A stretch of 64,000 bases of DNA, from the NCBI RefSeq assembly GCF_000732195.1, contig NZ_JNNU01000002.1, forward strand, positions 248,001 through 312,000, written 5' to 3'. Positions 20,168 through 28,434 of the stretch are shown here, one piece after another (the stretch's first letter is position 1; each line of letters begins with the position of its first letter). The position numbers and the translations under genes were made by a program. The notes under the pieces are model-generated. The model did not search any database. It was not told the DNA's origin and was given only the letters and a program-made list of their open reading frames with translations. This DNA comes from Neorhizobium vignae. Lineage in GTDB: Bacteria; Pseudomonadota; Alphaproteobacteria; Rhizobiales; Rhizobiaceae.

Positions 20168-21874
20168 TTGACGAATTTCCATGAGCTTGGTCTGTCCAAG
20201 CAGACCGTAGCCACTCTGTTTGCGCTCGGTTACGAAACACCGACCCCGATCCAGGCCCAGGCGATCCCCCAGCTTCTCGAAGGCCGCGACATGATCGGCC
20301 TTGCCCAGACCGGCACCGGCAAGACTGCCGCATTCGGTCTGCCGATCATCGAAATGCTTGCCAAGGACCCGAAGCGTCCTGACAACCGCACCACCCGCAC
20401 GCTCATCCTTGCTCCGACCCGCGAACTGGTCAACCAGATCGCCGCCAGCCTGAAGAGCTACGTGCGCGGTACGCCGATGAAGATCAACGCCGTCGTCGGC
20501 GGCGCCTCGATCAACAAGCAGCAGCTGCAGCTCGAAAAGGGCACCGACATTCTCGTCGCCACCCCAGGCCGCCTGCTCGACCTGATCGCCCGCCGTGCCA
20601 TCGGCCTGACCGCGGTTCGTTACCTCGTTCTCGACGAAGCCGACCAGATGCTCGATCTCGGCTTCATTCACGATCTGCGCAAGATTTCCAAGATGGTGCC
20701 GAACAAGCGCCAGACCCTGCTCTTCTCGGCCACCATGCCGAAGGCAATCGCCGATCTTGCGTCCGACTTCCTCAAGGATCCGGTCCAGGTCTCTGTCACG
20801 CCTCCGGGCAAGGCTGCCGACAAGGTCGAACAGTTCGTCCACTTCGTGGTCGGCAAGAACGACAAGACGGACCTCCTGAAGAAGTCGCTCGAAGAAAATC
20901 CGACCGGCCGCGCCATGGTCTTCCTGCGCACCAAGCACGGCGCCGAAAAGCTCTCCAAGCATCTCGAGCATATCGGCTTCAAGGTTGCCTCGATCCACGG
21001 CAACAAGAGCCAGGGCCAGCGCGAGCGCGCCCTGAAGGCCTTCCGTGACAACGAGATCCGCGTTCTGGTCGCCACCGACGTTGCTGCCCGCGGCATCGAC
21101 ATTCCCGGCGTTACCCACGTCTTCAACTACGATCTTCCGGAAGTCCCGGACGCTTACGTTCACCGCATCGGCCGTACCGCACGCGCCGGTCGCGACGGCA
21201 TCGCGATTGCCTTCTGCGCTCCCGACGAAGCGCGTCTGCTGCGCGACATCGAGCGCCTCATGAATATCGAGATCACCGTCGCATCCGGCGAACGCCCCGA
21301 AGGCGGTCGTCAGCCACGCGGCGGTGCCGGCAACAACAACCGTGGCGGCGCGGCCAATCGCGGCCGGGGCGGCAACGGTCAGGCACGCGGCAACGGCGAA
21401 GGCCGTCCCGAGCGCCGCGAACGTCCGGCCCGCAAGCCGTTCTTCGCAGCGGAAGGTGCCGAGGGTGGCGATCGTGCCCAGCGTCCGGCCCGCCCCCAGG
21501 GTGACCGCCCGCAGCGCGACAACCGCCGCAACGACGATTTCCGCGGCCAGCGCCGCGGTGAGGACGCGCCGCGCCTGGAAGTCGACAACGACCTGACGAC
21601 CACGTCGGATTTCCGCCCGGCCAAGAAGCAGTTCGGCTCCCAGAACGGCGAAGGCCGCCCGGCACGCACCGAGCCCCGCAAGGAACACCGCAAGGGCGGC
21701 AATGGGGCCCAGAACCCCCATGCCGCACACGGCGCCCATGAACCCGCTGCCCAGCGCAACAACCGCGGCCCGCGCGTCGAAGCAGCCCGCCCGGCCACTG
21801 GCAACGGAGGCCCGGTAAAGTTCGGCAACGACAACCGCTCCGGCCAGCAGGGTCGCACGCGCCGCCCGGCGTAA
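20168..21874 (+). CDS. DEAD-box ATP-dependent RNA helicase with RG-rich tail
   Basis: 568 residues from a TTG start (20168) behind AAAAGG. All DEAD-box motifs are present: Q motif PTPIQAQAIP, AQTGTGKT, PTRELVNQI, TPGRLLD, LDEADQMLDLGF, SAT, ATDVAARGIDIPG and HRIGRTARAGRDG. From about residue 375 the protein changes to a low-complexity tail rich in Gly, Arg and Asn (RGGAGNNNRGG, ANRGRGGNGQARGNGEG), predicted to be disordered and RNA-binding. It resembles the RhlE/DeaD group used in ribosome assembly or cold adaptation. Closed by a perfect terminator. Confidence 0.95.
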   Translation: MTNFHELGLSKQTVATLFALGYETPTPIQAQAIPQLLEGRDMIGLAQTGTGKTAAFGLPIIEMLAKDPKRPDNRTTRTLILAPTRELVNQIAASLKSYVRGTPMKINAVVGGASINKQQLQLEKGTDILVATPGRLLDLIARRAIGLTAVRYLVLDEADQMLDLGFIHDLRKISKMVPNKRQTLLFSATMPKAIADLASDFLKDPVQVSVTPPGKAADKVEQFVHFVVGKNDKTDLLKKSLEENPTGRAMVFLRTKHGAEKLSKHLEHIGFKVASIHGNKSQGQRERALKAFRDNEIRVLVATDVAARGIDIPGVTHVFNYDLPEVPDAYVHRIGRTARAGRDGIAIAFCAPDEARLLRDIERLMNIEITVASGERPEGGRQPRGGAGNNNRGGAANRGRGGNGQARGNGEGRPERRERPARKPFFAAEGAEGGDRAQRPARPQGDRPQRDNRRNDDFRGQRRGEDAPRLEVDNDLTTTSDFRPAKKQFGSQNGEGRPARTEPRKEHRKGGNGAQNPHAAHGAHEPAAQRNNRGPRVEAARPATGNGGPVKFGNDNRSGQQGRTRRPA

Positions 21875-21900
21875 CGAGACCACGCATAGGCACCAAGCTT

Positions 21901-21930
21901 AAAGAGGCCGCTCGCGCGGCCTCTTTTTTT
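21901..21930 (+). terminator. Intrinsic terminator after the helicase gene
   Basis: A perfect 11-base stem, AAAGAGGCCGC (21901-21911) with GCGGCCTCTTT (21916-21926), loop TCGC, followed by more T. The downstream SDR gene converges on it. Confidence 0.95.
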
Positions 21931-21931
21931 G

Positions 21932-22675
21932 TCATTTGACTGCAGCGTTTCCGCCGTCCGCATAGAGCGCCGACCCTGCCACGAAGCTCGCCATCGGGCT
22001 CGCCAGGAACAGTGCGGCCCGGGCGATTTCCTCGGGCTGAGCGATGCGCTTGAGAGCATGCAGGCCTGCCGCCCATTCCTTTTGCGCCGCGTCGCCGCCC
22101 ATGGGGGTGTCCGTTCCGCCGGGCAGCAGCGCATTGGCGCGTATGCCCCGCGCTCCGTAGTCGGCGGTAATCCCTTTCACCAGACCCATGATCCCGGCCT
22201 TCGATGCGCCATAGGCCCCCATGCCGGGGATGCCGACGCTGGTGCCGACGAAGGTGGAGGTGAAGATGATCGACCCACCGCCGCGTTCGAGCATGGCCGG
22301 GATCTGCAAACGGGCGCCGAGGAAGGCGCTCGTGAGGTTCATGGTCAGGGTATGCTGCCACTCCTCCAGCGTCACTTCGCCTAGCGGCTTGTAAGGCCCG
22401 ACCGTACCGGCGTTGTTCAGGGCGATGTCGAGCCCACCGAACCGGTCAAGCGCGGCTTCGAGCAATGCCCGGTGGGTCTCCTCGTCCACGACGTCGCCTG
22501 CCACGGCGACCGCACGGCCGCCGGCCGCCTCGATCTGCGAAACAAGCTTCTGGAGTTCCGCCTCGCCTCGCGCGTTGACAACAACGGCAGCCCCTTCCCG
22601 GGCGAAGAGAAGGGCGGCGGCCCGGCCGATGCCGCTTGATGCGCCGGTAACGATGGCAACTTTGTTGGTCAGCAT
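21932..22675 (-). CDS. SDR-family dehydrogenase/reductase
   Basis: A 247-residue classical short-chain dehydrogenase. It has TGASSGIGRAAAL (cofactor loop, about 10-22), the NNAG motif in IALNNAGTVGPYK, a serine in SIIFTSTFVG, and the catalytic YGASKAGIMGLVK. The C-terminal PEEIARAALFLASPMASFV is typical. The ATG at 22675 follows GAGGAG; a longer frame to 22726 has no ribosome site. NAD(P)-dependent oxidoreductase of unknown substrate. It converges with the helicase terminator and is a single gene. Confidence 0.92.
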   Translation of the reverse strand: MLTNKVAIVTGASSGIGRAAALLFAREGAAVVVNARGEAELQKLVSQIEAAGGRAVAVAGDVVDEETHRALLEAALDRFGGLDIALNNAGTVGPYKPLGEVTLEEWQHTLTMNLTSAFLGARLQIPAMLERGGGSIIFTSTFVGTSVGIPGMGAYGASKAGIMGLVKGITADYGARGIRANALLPGGTDTPMGGDAAQKEWAAGLHALKRIAQPEEIARAALFLASPMASFVAGSALYADGGNAAVK

Positions 22676-22760
22676 GATGTAGCTCCTCTTGGGTTTACAT
22701 CCGCTGTCTAAGGGGCCACGGTTCACACCGACACCCGTTTCCTGACCGAATGAAATCCCT

Positions 22761-23633
22761 TCAGGCCTTCCGGTTCACCATGTAGACGCCCGCCACCACG
22801 ATCACCGTGCCAACGATCATCGGCAGGGTCAGCGGTTCCCCGAAAAGGATGGCAGCCTCGATCGCCACCACCGGGGGCATCAGGTAGATGAGCGAGGCGG
22901 CGCGGGACACCTGGCCGCGGCGGATGAGGTAGAGCAGCAGGCCAACGGCGCCCATGGACAGGCCAAGCACAGACCAGGCCATGGCGAAGATCGCCTCATG
23001 CGTCCAGTCGAAGCGCAGGTTTTCAAGGCTGAGCGCCAGTGGGATGGTGACGATCAGCGCGCCGACGAATTGCAGCGTGGCGATCGAGAACAGGTCGCCC
23101 TCCTGCAGGTGCCGCTTCTGATAGAGCGTGCCGTAGGTAACCGACGTCATGGCGACGAGGTTGATCAGCACGGGAACCGCAAGTCCGGCCAGTCCGCGCT
23201 CGAAGAGGTCGAGAAGCTGCGGCGAGATCGCGATCAGAATGCCGGCAAAACCGAGCGCCAGGCCGACCTTCTGCAAGGGCTTGAGTCGCTCTCCGAGGAA
23301 AAGCGGTGCGACCATGGCGGTCAGCAGCGGCTGCAGGCCGGCGATGATGCCGGAAAGCCCGGCCGGCACGCCCTGCCCGATCGCATACCAGACGCCGGCG
23401 AGATAGAGCCCGTGCAGGAAAACACCCGAGAATATCGCATGGCCGAGCTGGGCCCGGCTCTTCGGCCATTTTGCCCGCATGATCAGGCAGACCGCGAAAA
23501 ACGCCGCGGCGGCGAGTGCGTGCCGCCCGGCCAGGAACGTCAGCGGGTCGGCGTGCACCGCCGCATATTTCGCGACGATCCAGCCCGTGGACCAGAGGAA
23601 GACGAAGAGGGCCGGAGCCAGGCGGTCGAGCAT
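22761..23633 (-). CDS. EamA/DMT-family transporter
   Basis: A 290-residue membrane protein with about ten hydrophobic segments and the two EamA repeats. The first begins APALFVFLWSTGWIVAKYAA; the second begins near LAGLAVPVLINLVAMTSVTYG and ends PMIVGTVIVVAGVYMVNRKA. The first-repeat end GLQPLLTAMVAPLFLGERLK and the second-repeat PPVVAIEAAILFGEPLT are the usual family signatures. Such proteins export amino acids, metabolites or drugs. It lies 85 bases upstream of the SDR gene on the same strand. Confidence 0.92.
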   Translation of the reverse strand: MLDRLAPALFVFLWSTGWIVAKYAAVHADPLTFLAGRHALAAAAFFAVCLIMRAKWPKSRAQLGHAIFSGVFLHGLYLAGVWYAIGQGVPAGLSGIIAGLQPLLTAMVAPLFLGERLKPLQKVGLALGFAGILIAISPQLLDLFERGLAGLAVPVLINLVAMTSVTYGTLYQKRHLQEGDLFSIATLQFVGALIVTIPLALSLENLRFDWTHEAIFAMAWSVLGLSMGAVGLLLYLIRRGQVSRAASLIYLMPPVVAIEAAILFGEPLTLPMIVGTVIVVAGVYMVNRKA

Positions 23634-23981
23634 GATGGGGATGTCCGGCGGAGATTTCGGCAGCGGCCGTTGTCATGGAAGCCGCCTGCTTATTCCCACC
23701 CCGTTTCATCGTCAAAGCAGAAAAACTGATGATTGCAATGAGCGGCGCTTGACCACTGCCTGAACAGGACTTGGGCAGCTGATGTTTTTCAAGGCAGGAG
23801 ACTTATTCACCTCCTCCTAAAGTAGGGAGCTTGCCGAGCGCCAGAATCAGCGCATTTACTGGCGGGGGGAGCGTCGAAGCTGTATTTTTTTGACGCGCGG
23901 AATTCTTTTCCGCCAATTGCGCACAGTTCTTGCATTGCCTTCACCGTTGTACTCTTATGGCCAAAAAAGGGGAATGCGCCT
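23634..23981. other. Divergent intergenic region, EamA transporter / ATP-grasp operon
   Basis: About 348 bases between divergent genes, expected to hold both promoters. It contains AT-richer stretches near 23870-23960. AAAAAAGGGG lies about eight bases before the TTG start of the ATP-grasp gene. No gene, RNA or terminator recognised. Confidence 0.4.
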
Positions 23982-25391
23982 TTGGCATTTGACGAAATGT
24001 TGACTGCGGAAAACCTTCCGCGACCGCCATACAAGACCTATCATGAATGGTATGCCAGTCAGGATGCTGCGCACCTGATCCGCAAAACCCAGGATGCGGA
24101 AAACATATTCAGAAAGACGGGCATCACATTTGCGGTCTATGGACACGCGGACAGTTCCGAAAAGCTCATCCCCTTCGACATCATTCCCCGCATTATCTCG
24201 GCTCGCGAATGGCGCAAGCTTGCGCAGGGCATCGAGCAGCGGGTTCTCGCGCTCAACGCCTTCCTCGACGACATCTACCACAAGCAGGAGATCATCAAGG
24301 CCGGCCGCATTCCCCGCGCGCTGATCGAGAGGAACGTCACCTTCCTTCCCGAAATGATCGGCTTCAAGCCGCCCGGCGGCGTCTACACCCATATCGTCGG
24401 CACCGACATCGTGCGCACCGGCGAGGACCAGTTCTACGTGCTGGAAGACAATGCCCGCACGCCGTCCGGAGTTTCCTACATGCTGGAAAACCGGGAAACC
24501 ATGATGCAGATGTTCCCCGAACTGTTTACGCTGAACAAGGTGCAGCGGGTCGAGGACTATCCGCGGCTGCTGCGCCAGTCGCTCGCCTCGCTTGCCCCTC
24601 CCGGCTGCAAGGGCCGGCCACGCGTCGCGGTGCTGACGCCCGGCATCTTCAATTCGGCCTATTACGAACACTCGTTCCTCGCCGACCAGATGGGCGTCGA
24701 GCTCGTCGAAGGTGCCGATCTGAGGGTCATCGACGGACGCGTCAAGATGCGCACCACCCGCGGCTACGAGGCGATCGACGTGCTCTACCGCCGCGTCGAC
24801 GACGACTTCCTCGATCCGATGACCTTCCGCGCGGATTCGGCGCTCGGCATTCCCGGCATCATGGACGTCTACCGGGCCGGCAACATCACCATTGCCAATG
24901 CCCCCGGCACCGGCATCTGCGACGACAAGGCGATCTATTCCTACATGCCCGAGATCGTCGAATTCTATACGGGCCGCAAGGCGCTGCTCGAAAACGTGCC
25001 GACCTGGCGCTGTTCCGAGCCCGACAGCCTCAAATACGTACTGGAGCACATCGAGGAACTGGTCATCAAGGAAGTGCACGGTTCGGGCGGCTACGGCATG
25101 CTGGTAGGCCCGACCGCCAGCAAGAAGGAGCGCACCGACTTTGCCGAGAAACTGGCGGCCAGGCCGGACAACTACATCGCCCAGCCGACACTGGCGCTGT
25201 CCACCGTGCCGATCTTCGTCAACAAGGGGATTGCCCCCCGCCACGTCGACCTGCGCCCCTATGTGCTCGTTTCCGACAAGGTGAAGATCATCCCCGGCGG
25301 TTTGACCCGCGTGGCCCTGAAACAGGGTTCGCTGGTGGTCAATTCCAGCCAGGGCGGCGGCACCAAGGACACCTGGGTACTGGAAGATTGA
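23982..25391 (+). CDS. Circularly permuted ATP-grasp protein (DUF404/DUF407)
   Basis: 469 residues from a TTG start. The N-terminus (PYKTYHEWYASQDAAHLIRK, then FRKTGITFAVYG) and core match the circularly permuted ATP-grasp family: IPRALIERNVTFLPEM, YVLEDNARTPSGVSYMLENR, VLTPGIFNSAYYEHSFLADQ, VDDDFLDPM, VIKEVHGSGGYGMLVG (ATP-binding), and LRPYVLVSDKVKIIPGGLTR. Such enzymes are predicted to ligate amino acids or peptides with ATP. It is the first gene of a conserved three-gene unit with an alpha-E protein and a transglutaminase. The product of this pathway is unknown in general; comparative-genomics work has predicted peptide or amide synthesis. Confidence 0.93.
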   Translation: MAFDEMLTAENLPRPPYKTYHEWYASQDAAHLIRKTQDAENIFRKTGITFAVYGHADSSEKLIPFDIIPRIISAREWRKLAQGIEQRVLALNAFLDDIYHKQEIIKAGRIPRALIERNVTFLPEMIGFKPPGGVYTHIVGTDIVRTGEDQFYVLEDNARTPSGVSYMLENRETMMQMFPELFTLNKVQRVEDYPRLLRQSLASLAPPGCKGRPRVAVLTPGIFNSAYYEHSFLADQMGVELVEGADLRVIDGRVKMRTTRGYEAIDVLYRRVDDDFLDPMTFRADSALGIPGIMDVYRAGNITIANAPGTGICDDKAIYSYMPEIVEFYTGRKALLENVPTWRCSEPDSLKYVLEHIEELVIKEVHGSGGYGMLVGPTASKKERTDFAEKLAARPDNYIAQPTLALSTVPIFVNKGIAPRHVDLRPYVLVSDKVKIIPGGLTRVALKQGSLVVNSSQGGGTKDTWVLED

Positions 25392-25403
25392 GGTCGTAGA
25401 TAC

Positions 25404-26345
25404 ATGCTCGGAAGAACTGCAAACGGCCTCTACTGGATGTTCCGCTACATCGAGCGGGCGGAAAATATCGCCCGTCTCGTCGATGCTGGCCTGCGCGTAT
25501 CGCTGACCCGCGCCGGCTCCTCCGACGAGGACTGGCACGGCGTGCTCGAAAGCGCCGGCGTGCGCGAAGCCTTTTCGCAAGTGCATACCGAACTGACCGC
25601 GGCGGATGCTATCGACTACCTGCTGCGCGACACGTCGAACCCGTCGAGCGTCATGTCCTGCATCGAATTCGGGCGTAACAACGCCCGCATGGTGCGCACC
25701 GCGCTGACCCGCGAAACCTGGGAGGCGACCAACGAATGCTGGATCGACCTGAAGGCCCGGCTTTCCCGCAAGCTGAAGCAGACGGACCTGCCGGAACTGA
25801 TCGACGTCATCAAGCACCGCTGCGGCCTCATCCGCGGCGCCTTCCACGGCTCGATGCTGAGAAACGACCTCTACAATTTCTCCCGCATCGGCACCTTCAT
25901 CGAGCGCGCCGACAACACCAGCCGCATCCTCGACGTGAAATATTACGTGCTTCTGCCGGCCGTCAGCCAGGTGGGTTCGGCGCTCGACAATTTCCAATGG
26001 GAATCGATCCTGCGCTCGGTCTCGGCCCACCGTTCCTACGGATGGGTCTATGACGGCGAATATCAATCGGCCAACATCGCCGATTTCCTCATCCTGAAGG
26101 TCCAGATGCCGCGTTCGCTGGCCTACTGCTACGAGAAGATCACCAGCAACCTCGATTATCTGGCGCAGACCTACGACGAGCGGCTGAAGGCGCATGAGAC
26201 TGCGGCAGCAATCCGCTCGACGCTGAAGCGTGGCTCGATCTCCGACATCATGGACCAGGGCCTGCACGAATTCCTGGAGGATTTCGTCAGCCGCAACAAC
26301 CAGCTCAGCGCCGAAATCACCGAAGGCTACCGTTTTTACCAGTAG
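25404..26345 (+). CDS. Alpha-E domain protein (DUF403)
   Basis: A 313-residue, almost all-helical protein starting LGRTANGLYWMFRYIERAEN, the diagnostic N-terminus of the alpha-E (DUF403) family. Also typical are ECWIDLKARLSRKLKQTDLP, the middle SRIGTFIERADNTSRILDVK, and the LPAVSQVGSALDNFQWESIL block. The family has no known biochemical activity and always accompanies the ATP-grasp and transglutaminase genes. It begins 12 bases after the ATP-grasp stop, so they are co-transcribed. Confidence 0.95.
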   Translation: MLGRTANGLYWMFRYIERAENIARLVDAGLRVSLTRAGSSDEDWHGVLESAGVREAFSQVHTELTAADAIDYLLRDTSNPSSVMSCIEFGRNNARMVRTALTRETWEATNECWIDLKARLSRKLKQTDLPELIDVIKHRCGLIRGAFHGSMLRNDLYNFSRIGTFIERADNTSRILDVKYYVLLPAVSQVGSALDNFQWESILRSVSAHRSYGWVYDGEYQSANIADFLILKVQMPRSLAYCYEKITSNLDYLAQTYDERLKAHETAAAIRSTLKRGSISDIMDQGLHEFLEDFVSRNNQLSAEITEGYRFYQ

Positions 26346-26372
26346 GCCCAACAGGCACAGGATTTACCGCAC

Positions 26373-27221
26373 ATGCGGCTGAAGATTTCCCACACGACCG
26401 AATATCTCTATGACGAGCCGGTGCCCTATTCGCTGCAGCGGCTCAGGCTGACCCCGGTCGACGGCCCCGGCCAGAAGGTCATCAACTGGTCGATCACCGT
26501 CGATGGCGCCAAGATCGAGGCGGGTTACGCCGACCAGTTCGGCAACCGGGTCGAGCTGGTCTCCACCGAGGGCACCGAACATATGATCCGCATCGTCGCC
26601 TCAGGGGAAGTGGAGACCCACGACCGCGCCGGCGTCTTCGGCCCGCACCAGGGTTTCTGCCCGCTCTGGCTGTTCCTGCGCGAGACCGCACTGACCAAGC
26701 CCGGCAAGCTCATCCGCGAACTCGCCAGGAGCCTCAAGGGCGACAGCGAGCTTGCCAAGATGCATGCGCTGATGGAGACGCTCCACGAGACCGTCGCCTA
26801 TACGCCAGGTACGACCGGCACCGAGACCACCGCCGAACAGGCGCTGGAGGCAAAGACCGGCGTCTGCCAGGACCATACCCATATCTTCATCTCGGCCGCC
26901 CGCGTACTCGACATCCCGGCTCGCTATATTTCCGGCTACCTGCTGATGGAAGGCACGACCGAACAGGCGGCAACCCATGCCTGGGCGGAAGTGCACCTGC
27001 CGGGCCTCGGCTGGGTCGGCTTCGACGCTTCCAACAAGATCTGCCCGAACGACAGCTATGTCCGGGTCGCCTCCGGCCTCTGCTACCGCGACTGCGCCCC
27101 CGTCTCCGGCATGCGCCTCGGCCCGGCCGGCGAGAACCTCAAGGTTTCGCTGACGGTGGCGGCGGGGCAGAGGCAGAGCCAAAGCCAGAATGGACAGGAG
27201 CAGAGCCAGACGCAGGCGTGA
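26373..27221 (+). CDS. Transglutaminase-like cysteine protease/ligase
   Basis: A 282-residue protein. The N-terminal bacterial transglutaminase-associated domain starts MRLKISHTTEYLYDEPVPYS. The catalytic core has the nucleophile in KTGVCQDHTHIFISAARVLD (Cys about 168), the His in ATHAWAEVHLPGLGWVGFD and the Asp in DASNKICPND. Family proteins may cleave or form amide bonds. It closes the ATP-grasp / alpha-E / transglutaminase operon, with 27 bases between genes. It ends one base from the stop of a broken toxin gene on the other strand. The last 20 residues are Gln/Ser-rich. Confidence 0.93.
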   Translation: MRLKISHTTEYLYDEPVPYSLQRLRLTPVDGPGQKVINWSITVDGAKIEAGYADQFGNRVELVSTEGTEHMIRIVASGEVETHDRAGVFGPHQGFCPLWLFLRETALTKPGKLIRELARSLKGDSELAKMHALMETLHETVAYTPGTTGTETTAEQALEAKTGVCQDHTHIFISAARVLDIPARYISGYLLMEGTTEQAATHAWAEVHLPGLGWVGFDASNKICPNDSYVRVASGLCYRDCAPVSGMRLGPAGENLKVSLTVAAGQRQSQSQNGQEQSQTQA

Positions 27222-27222
27222 T

Positions 27223-27420
27223 TCAAACTCTTGCGTCTATAGCGTTGAGATAGCCGAGGGTACTGTAGGCACGGATTGCTTCGTCCGCTGTCAGCAGCGG
27301 TACGCCCAGGTGGCGCGCGGTTGCTGCGATTATTCGATCCGCTGGATCATTGTGAAAACCACCGGGCAGCCTTACGCTTTCGACCGCAATCGCCGGCTCC
27401 AAAGGCACGAGTCTTATCTT
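27223..27420 (-). pseudogene. VapC-like PIN-domain toxin remnant (C-terminal half)
   Basis: On the minus strand the frame ending at 27223 encodes KIRLVPLEPAIAVESVRLPG and then FHNDPADRIIAATARHLGVP with LLTADEAIRAY. The DPADRIIAATA block and the LLTAD motif are the C-terminal PIN-domain signature with two metal-binding aspartates. The N-terminal half with the first conserved Asp is absent. Immediately upstream the sequence belongs to an antitoxin gene in a different frame, so a deletion seems to have joined the two. Inactive toxin is inferred. Confidence 0.75.
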
Positions 27421-27568
27421 GGATGTCCCAGAACCTTACCGGTGTCAGAACAGCAACCGGCCGGCCCCGCTTCGTGATCGTGATGGACTCGCCACTCTCG
27501 TTCATTTCGTCGATCAGGCGAAGGCGGGTCGCCTTGAACTCCGCAGCAGCAATAGTCTTTGCTTTCAT
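27347..27568 (-). pseudogene. Phd/YefM-type antitoxin fragment fused to out-of-frame toxin sequence
   Basis: Starting at ATG 27568 behind AGGAG, the first 40 or so residues read MKAKTIAAAEFKATRLRLID and ITITKRGRPVAVLTPV, a Phd-type antitoxin N-terminus (the DNA-binding part). After about residue 44 the frame runs into the toxin remnant in the wrong frame and gives unrelated sequence (ending AARWFSQ) before a stop. It could still be made as a short DNA-binding protein, but the toxin-neutralising tail is lost. The pair is a decayed vapBC-like module. Confidence 0.7.
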
Positions 27569-27684
27569 GACTATATCTCCTGTACAGATTACCACTAAAT
27601 AGTCATATTCAGCTTCATTCAATACGTCGCAAGCTCGACACCATCTCCGCATGCTCTAGTCCCGCCCCATAAAAGAGGTGGCGC

Positions 27685-28167
27685 ATGCTGTTTGGGCAAT
27701 CGGTCTTCCAGTCGGTGCTGACGCGACTGAAGCAGGAGCACGGCGAGGACGAGGCCGAAGAGACCGGCACGGGCTTCCGCATCAAGGGGCTCGGCATGGG
27801 GTTCGTCGCGCCGGCGGATGACGGCCCGGCGGTGACCGCCACGGGGACCGAGGCCTATTTCGCCTTCCTTCCCGACGTTCCCGAGATCGCAATCGAATCG
27901 GTGCTGGCGCAAGAGGAGCCGCAAGAGCCACCACCGGCACCGGTCATCCCCGCCCACCTGTTGCGGCTGACGACCGAGGAGATCGCCGCGGAGCTTGACA
28001 TCACGGCTGCCGACACGGAGGCGACGCTCGGCGAAAAACGCCGGCATTTCGCCAAGGCCAACCATCCCGACGGGGTTGCGCCGGAATTCCGGGAGAATGC
28101 CAATACCCGCATGAAGACTGCCAACCTGCTGATCGACACCGCGATCAAAGGCCTCTTCTGGCGCTAG
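27685..28167 (+). CDS. J-domain-like conserved protein
   Basis: A 160-residue protein. Its N-terminal part shows no known motif. The last 60 residues (LLRLTTEEIAAELDITAADT, then KRRHFAKANHPDGVAPEFRE and TRMKTANLLIDTAIKGLFWR) resemble a J domain: helix II, the HPD tripeptide and helix III with a tyrosine-less ending. HPD is the Hsp70-activating motif. A function as a DnaK co-chaperone adaptor is inferred. The stop overlaps the convergent small membrane protein gene by four bases. Confidence 0.75.
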   Translation: MLFGQSVFQSVLTRLKQEHGEDEAEETGTGFRIKGLGMGFVAPADDGPAVTATGTEAYFAFLPDVPEIAIESVLAQEEPQEPPPAPVIPAHLLRLTTEEIAAELDITAADTEATLGEKRRHFAKANHPDGVAPEFRENANTRMKTANLLIDTAIKGLFWR

Positions 28168-28388
28168 CTCAGATCCTGGTCCTGCGGCGCATCGACAGGT
28201 TTCTCCGCCGGCGGCTTTTTCCTTTCGATGAACAGCTTGTAGGCGGCGTAGGCACCCATGGCGCCGACGATGATCGCCCAGAAGGGTTCTCCGGCAACCA
28301 GTTCGAATATCGCCCACGCGGCGCAGACCGCCGGGATCAGCACCCGGCGCCAGAGCGGCTCGTAGAAGGGATGGTTCGGATCGATCAT
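28164..28388 (-). CDS. Small conserved membrane protein
   Basis: A 74-residue protein with hydrophobic segments ILIPAVCAA-like (VLIPAVCAAWAIFELVAG) and FWAIIVGAMGAYAAYKLFI, then a charged tail (ERKKPPAEKPVDAPQDQDLS). Two membrane spans with the tail in the cytoplasm are predicted. Not recognised as a characterised family. It follows the ROK regulator gene 46 bases downstream on the same strand and converges on the J-domain-like gene. Confidence 0.7.
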   Translation of the reverse strand: MIDPNHPFYEPLWRRVLIPAVCAAWAIFELVAGEPFWAIIVGAMGAYAAYKLFIERKKPPAEKPVDAPQDQDLS

Positions 28389-28434
28389 AGTATTACTCCC
28401 GGCCAGTCGTTCGCTGCCAGTCCTTCACCGTAAG

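Noticed and set aside
19940..21883. A 647-codon open frame antisense to the helicase
   Set aside because: The plus strand encodes all DEAD-box motifs; the mirror frame crosses the terminator and has no features.
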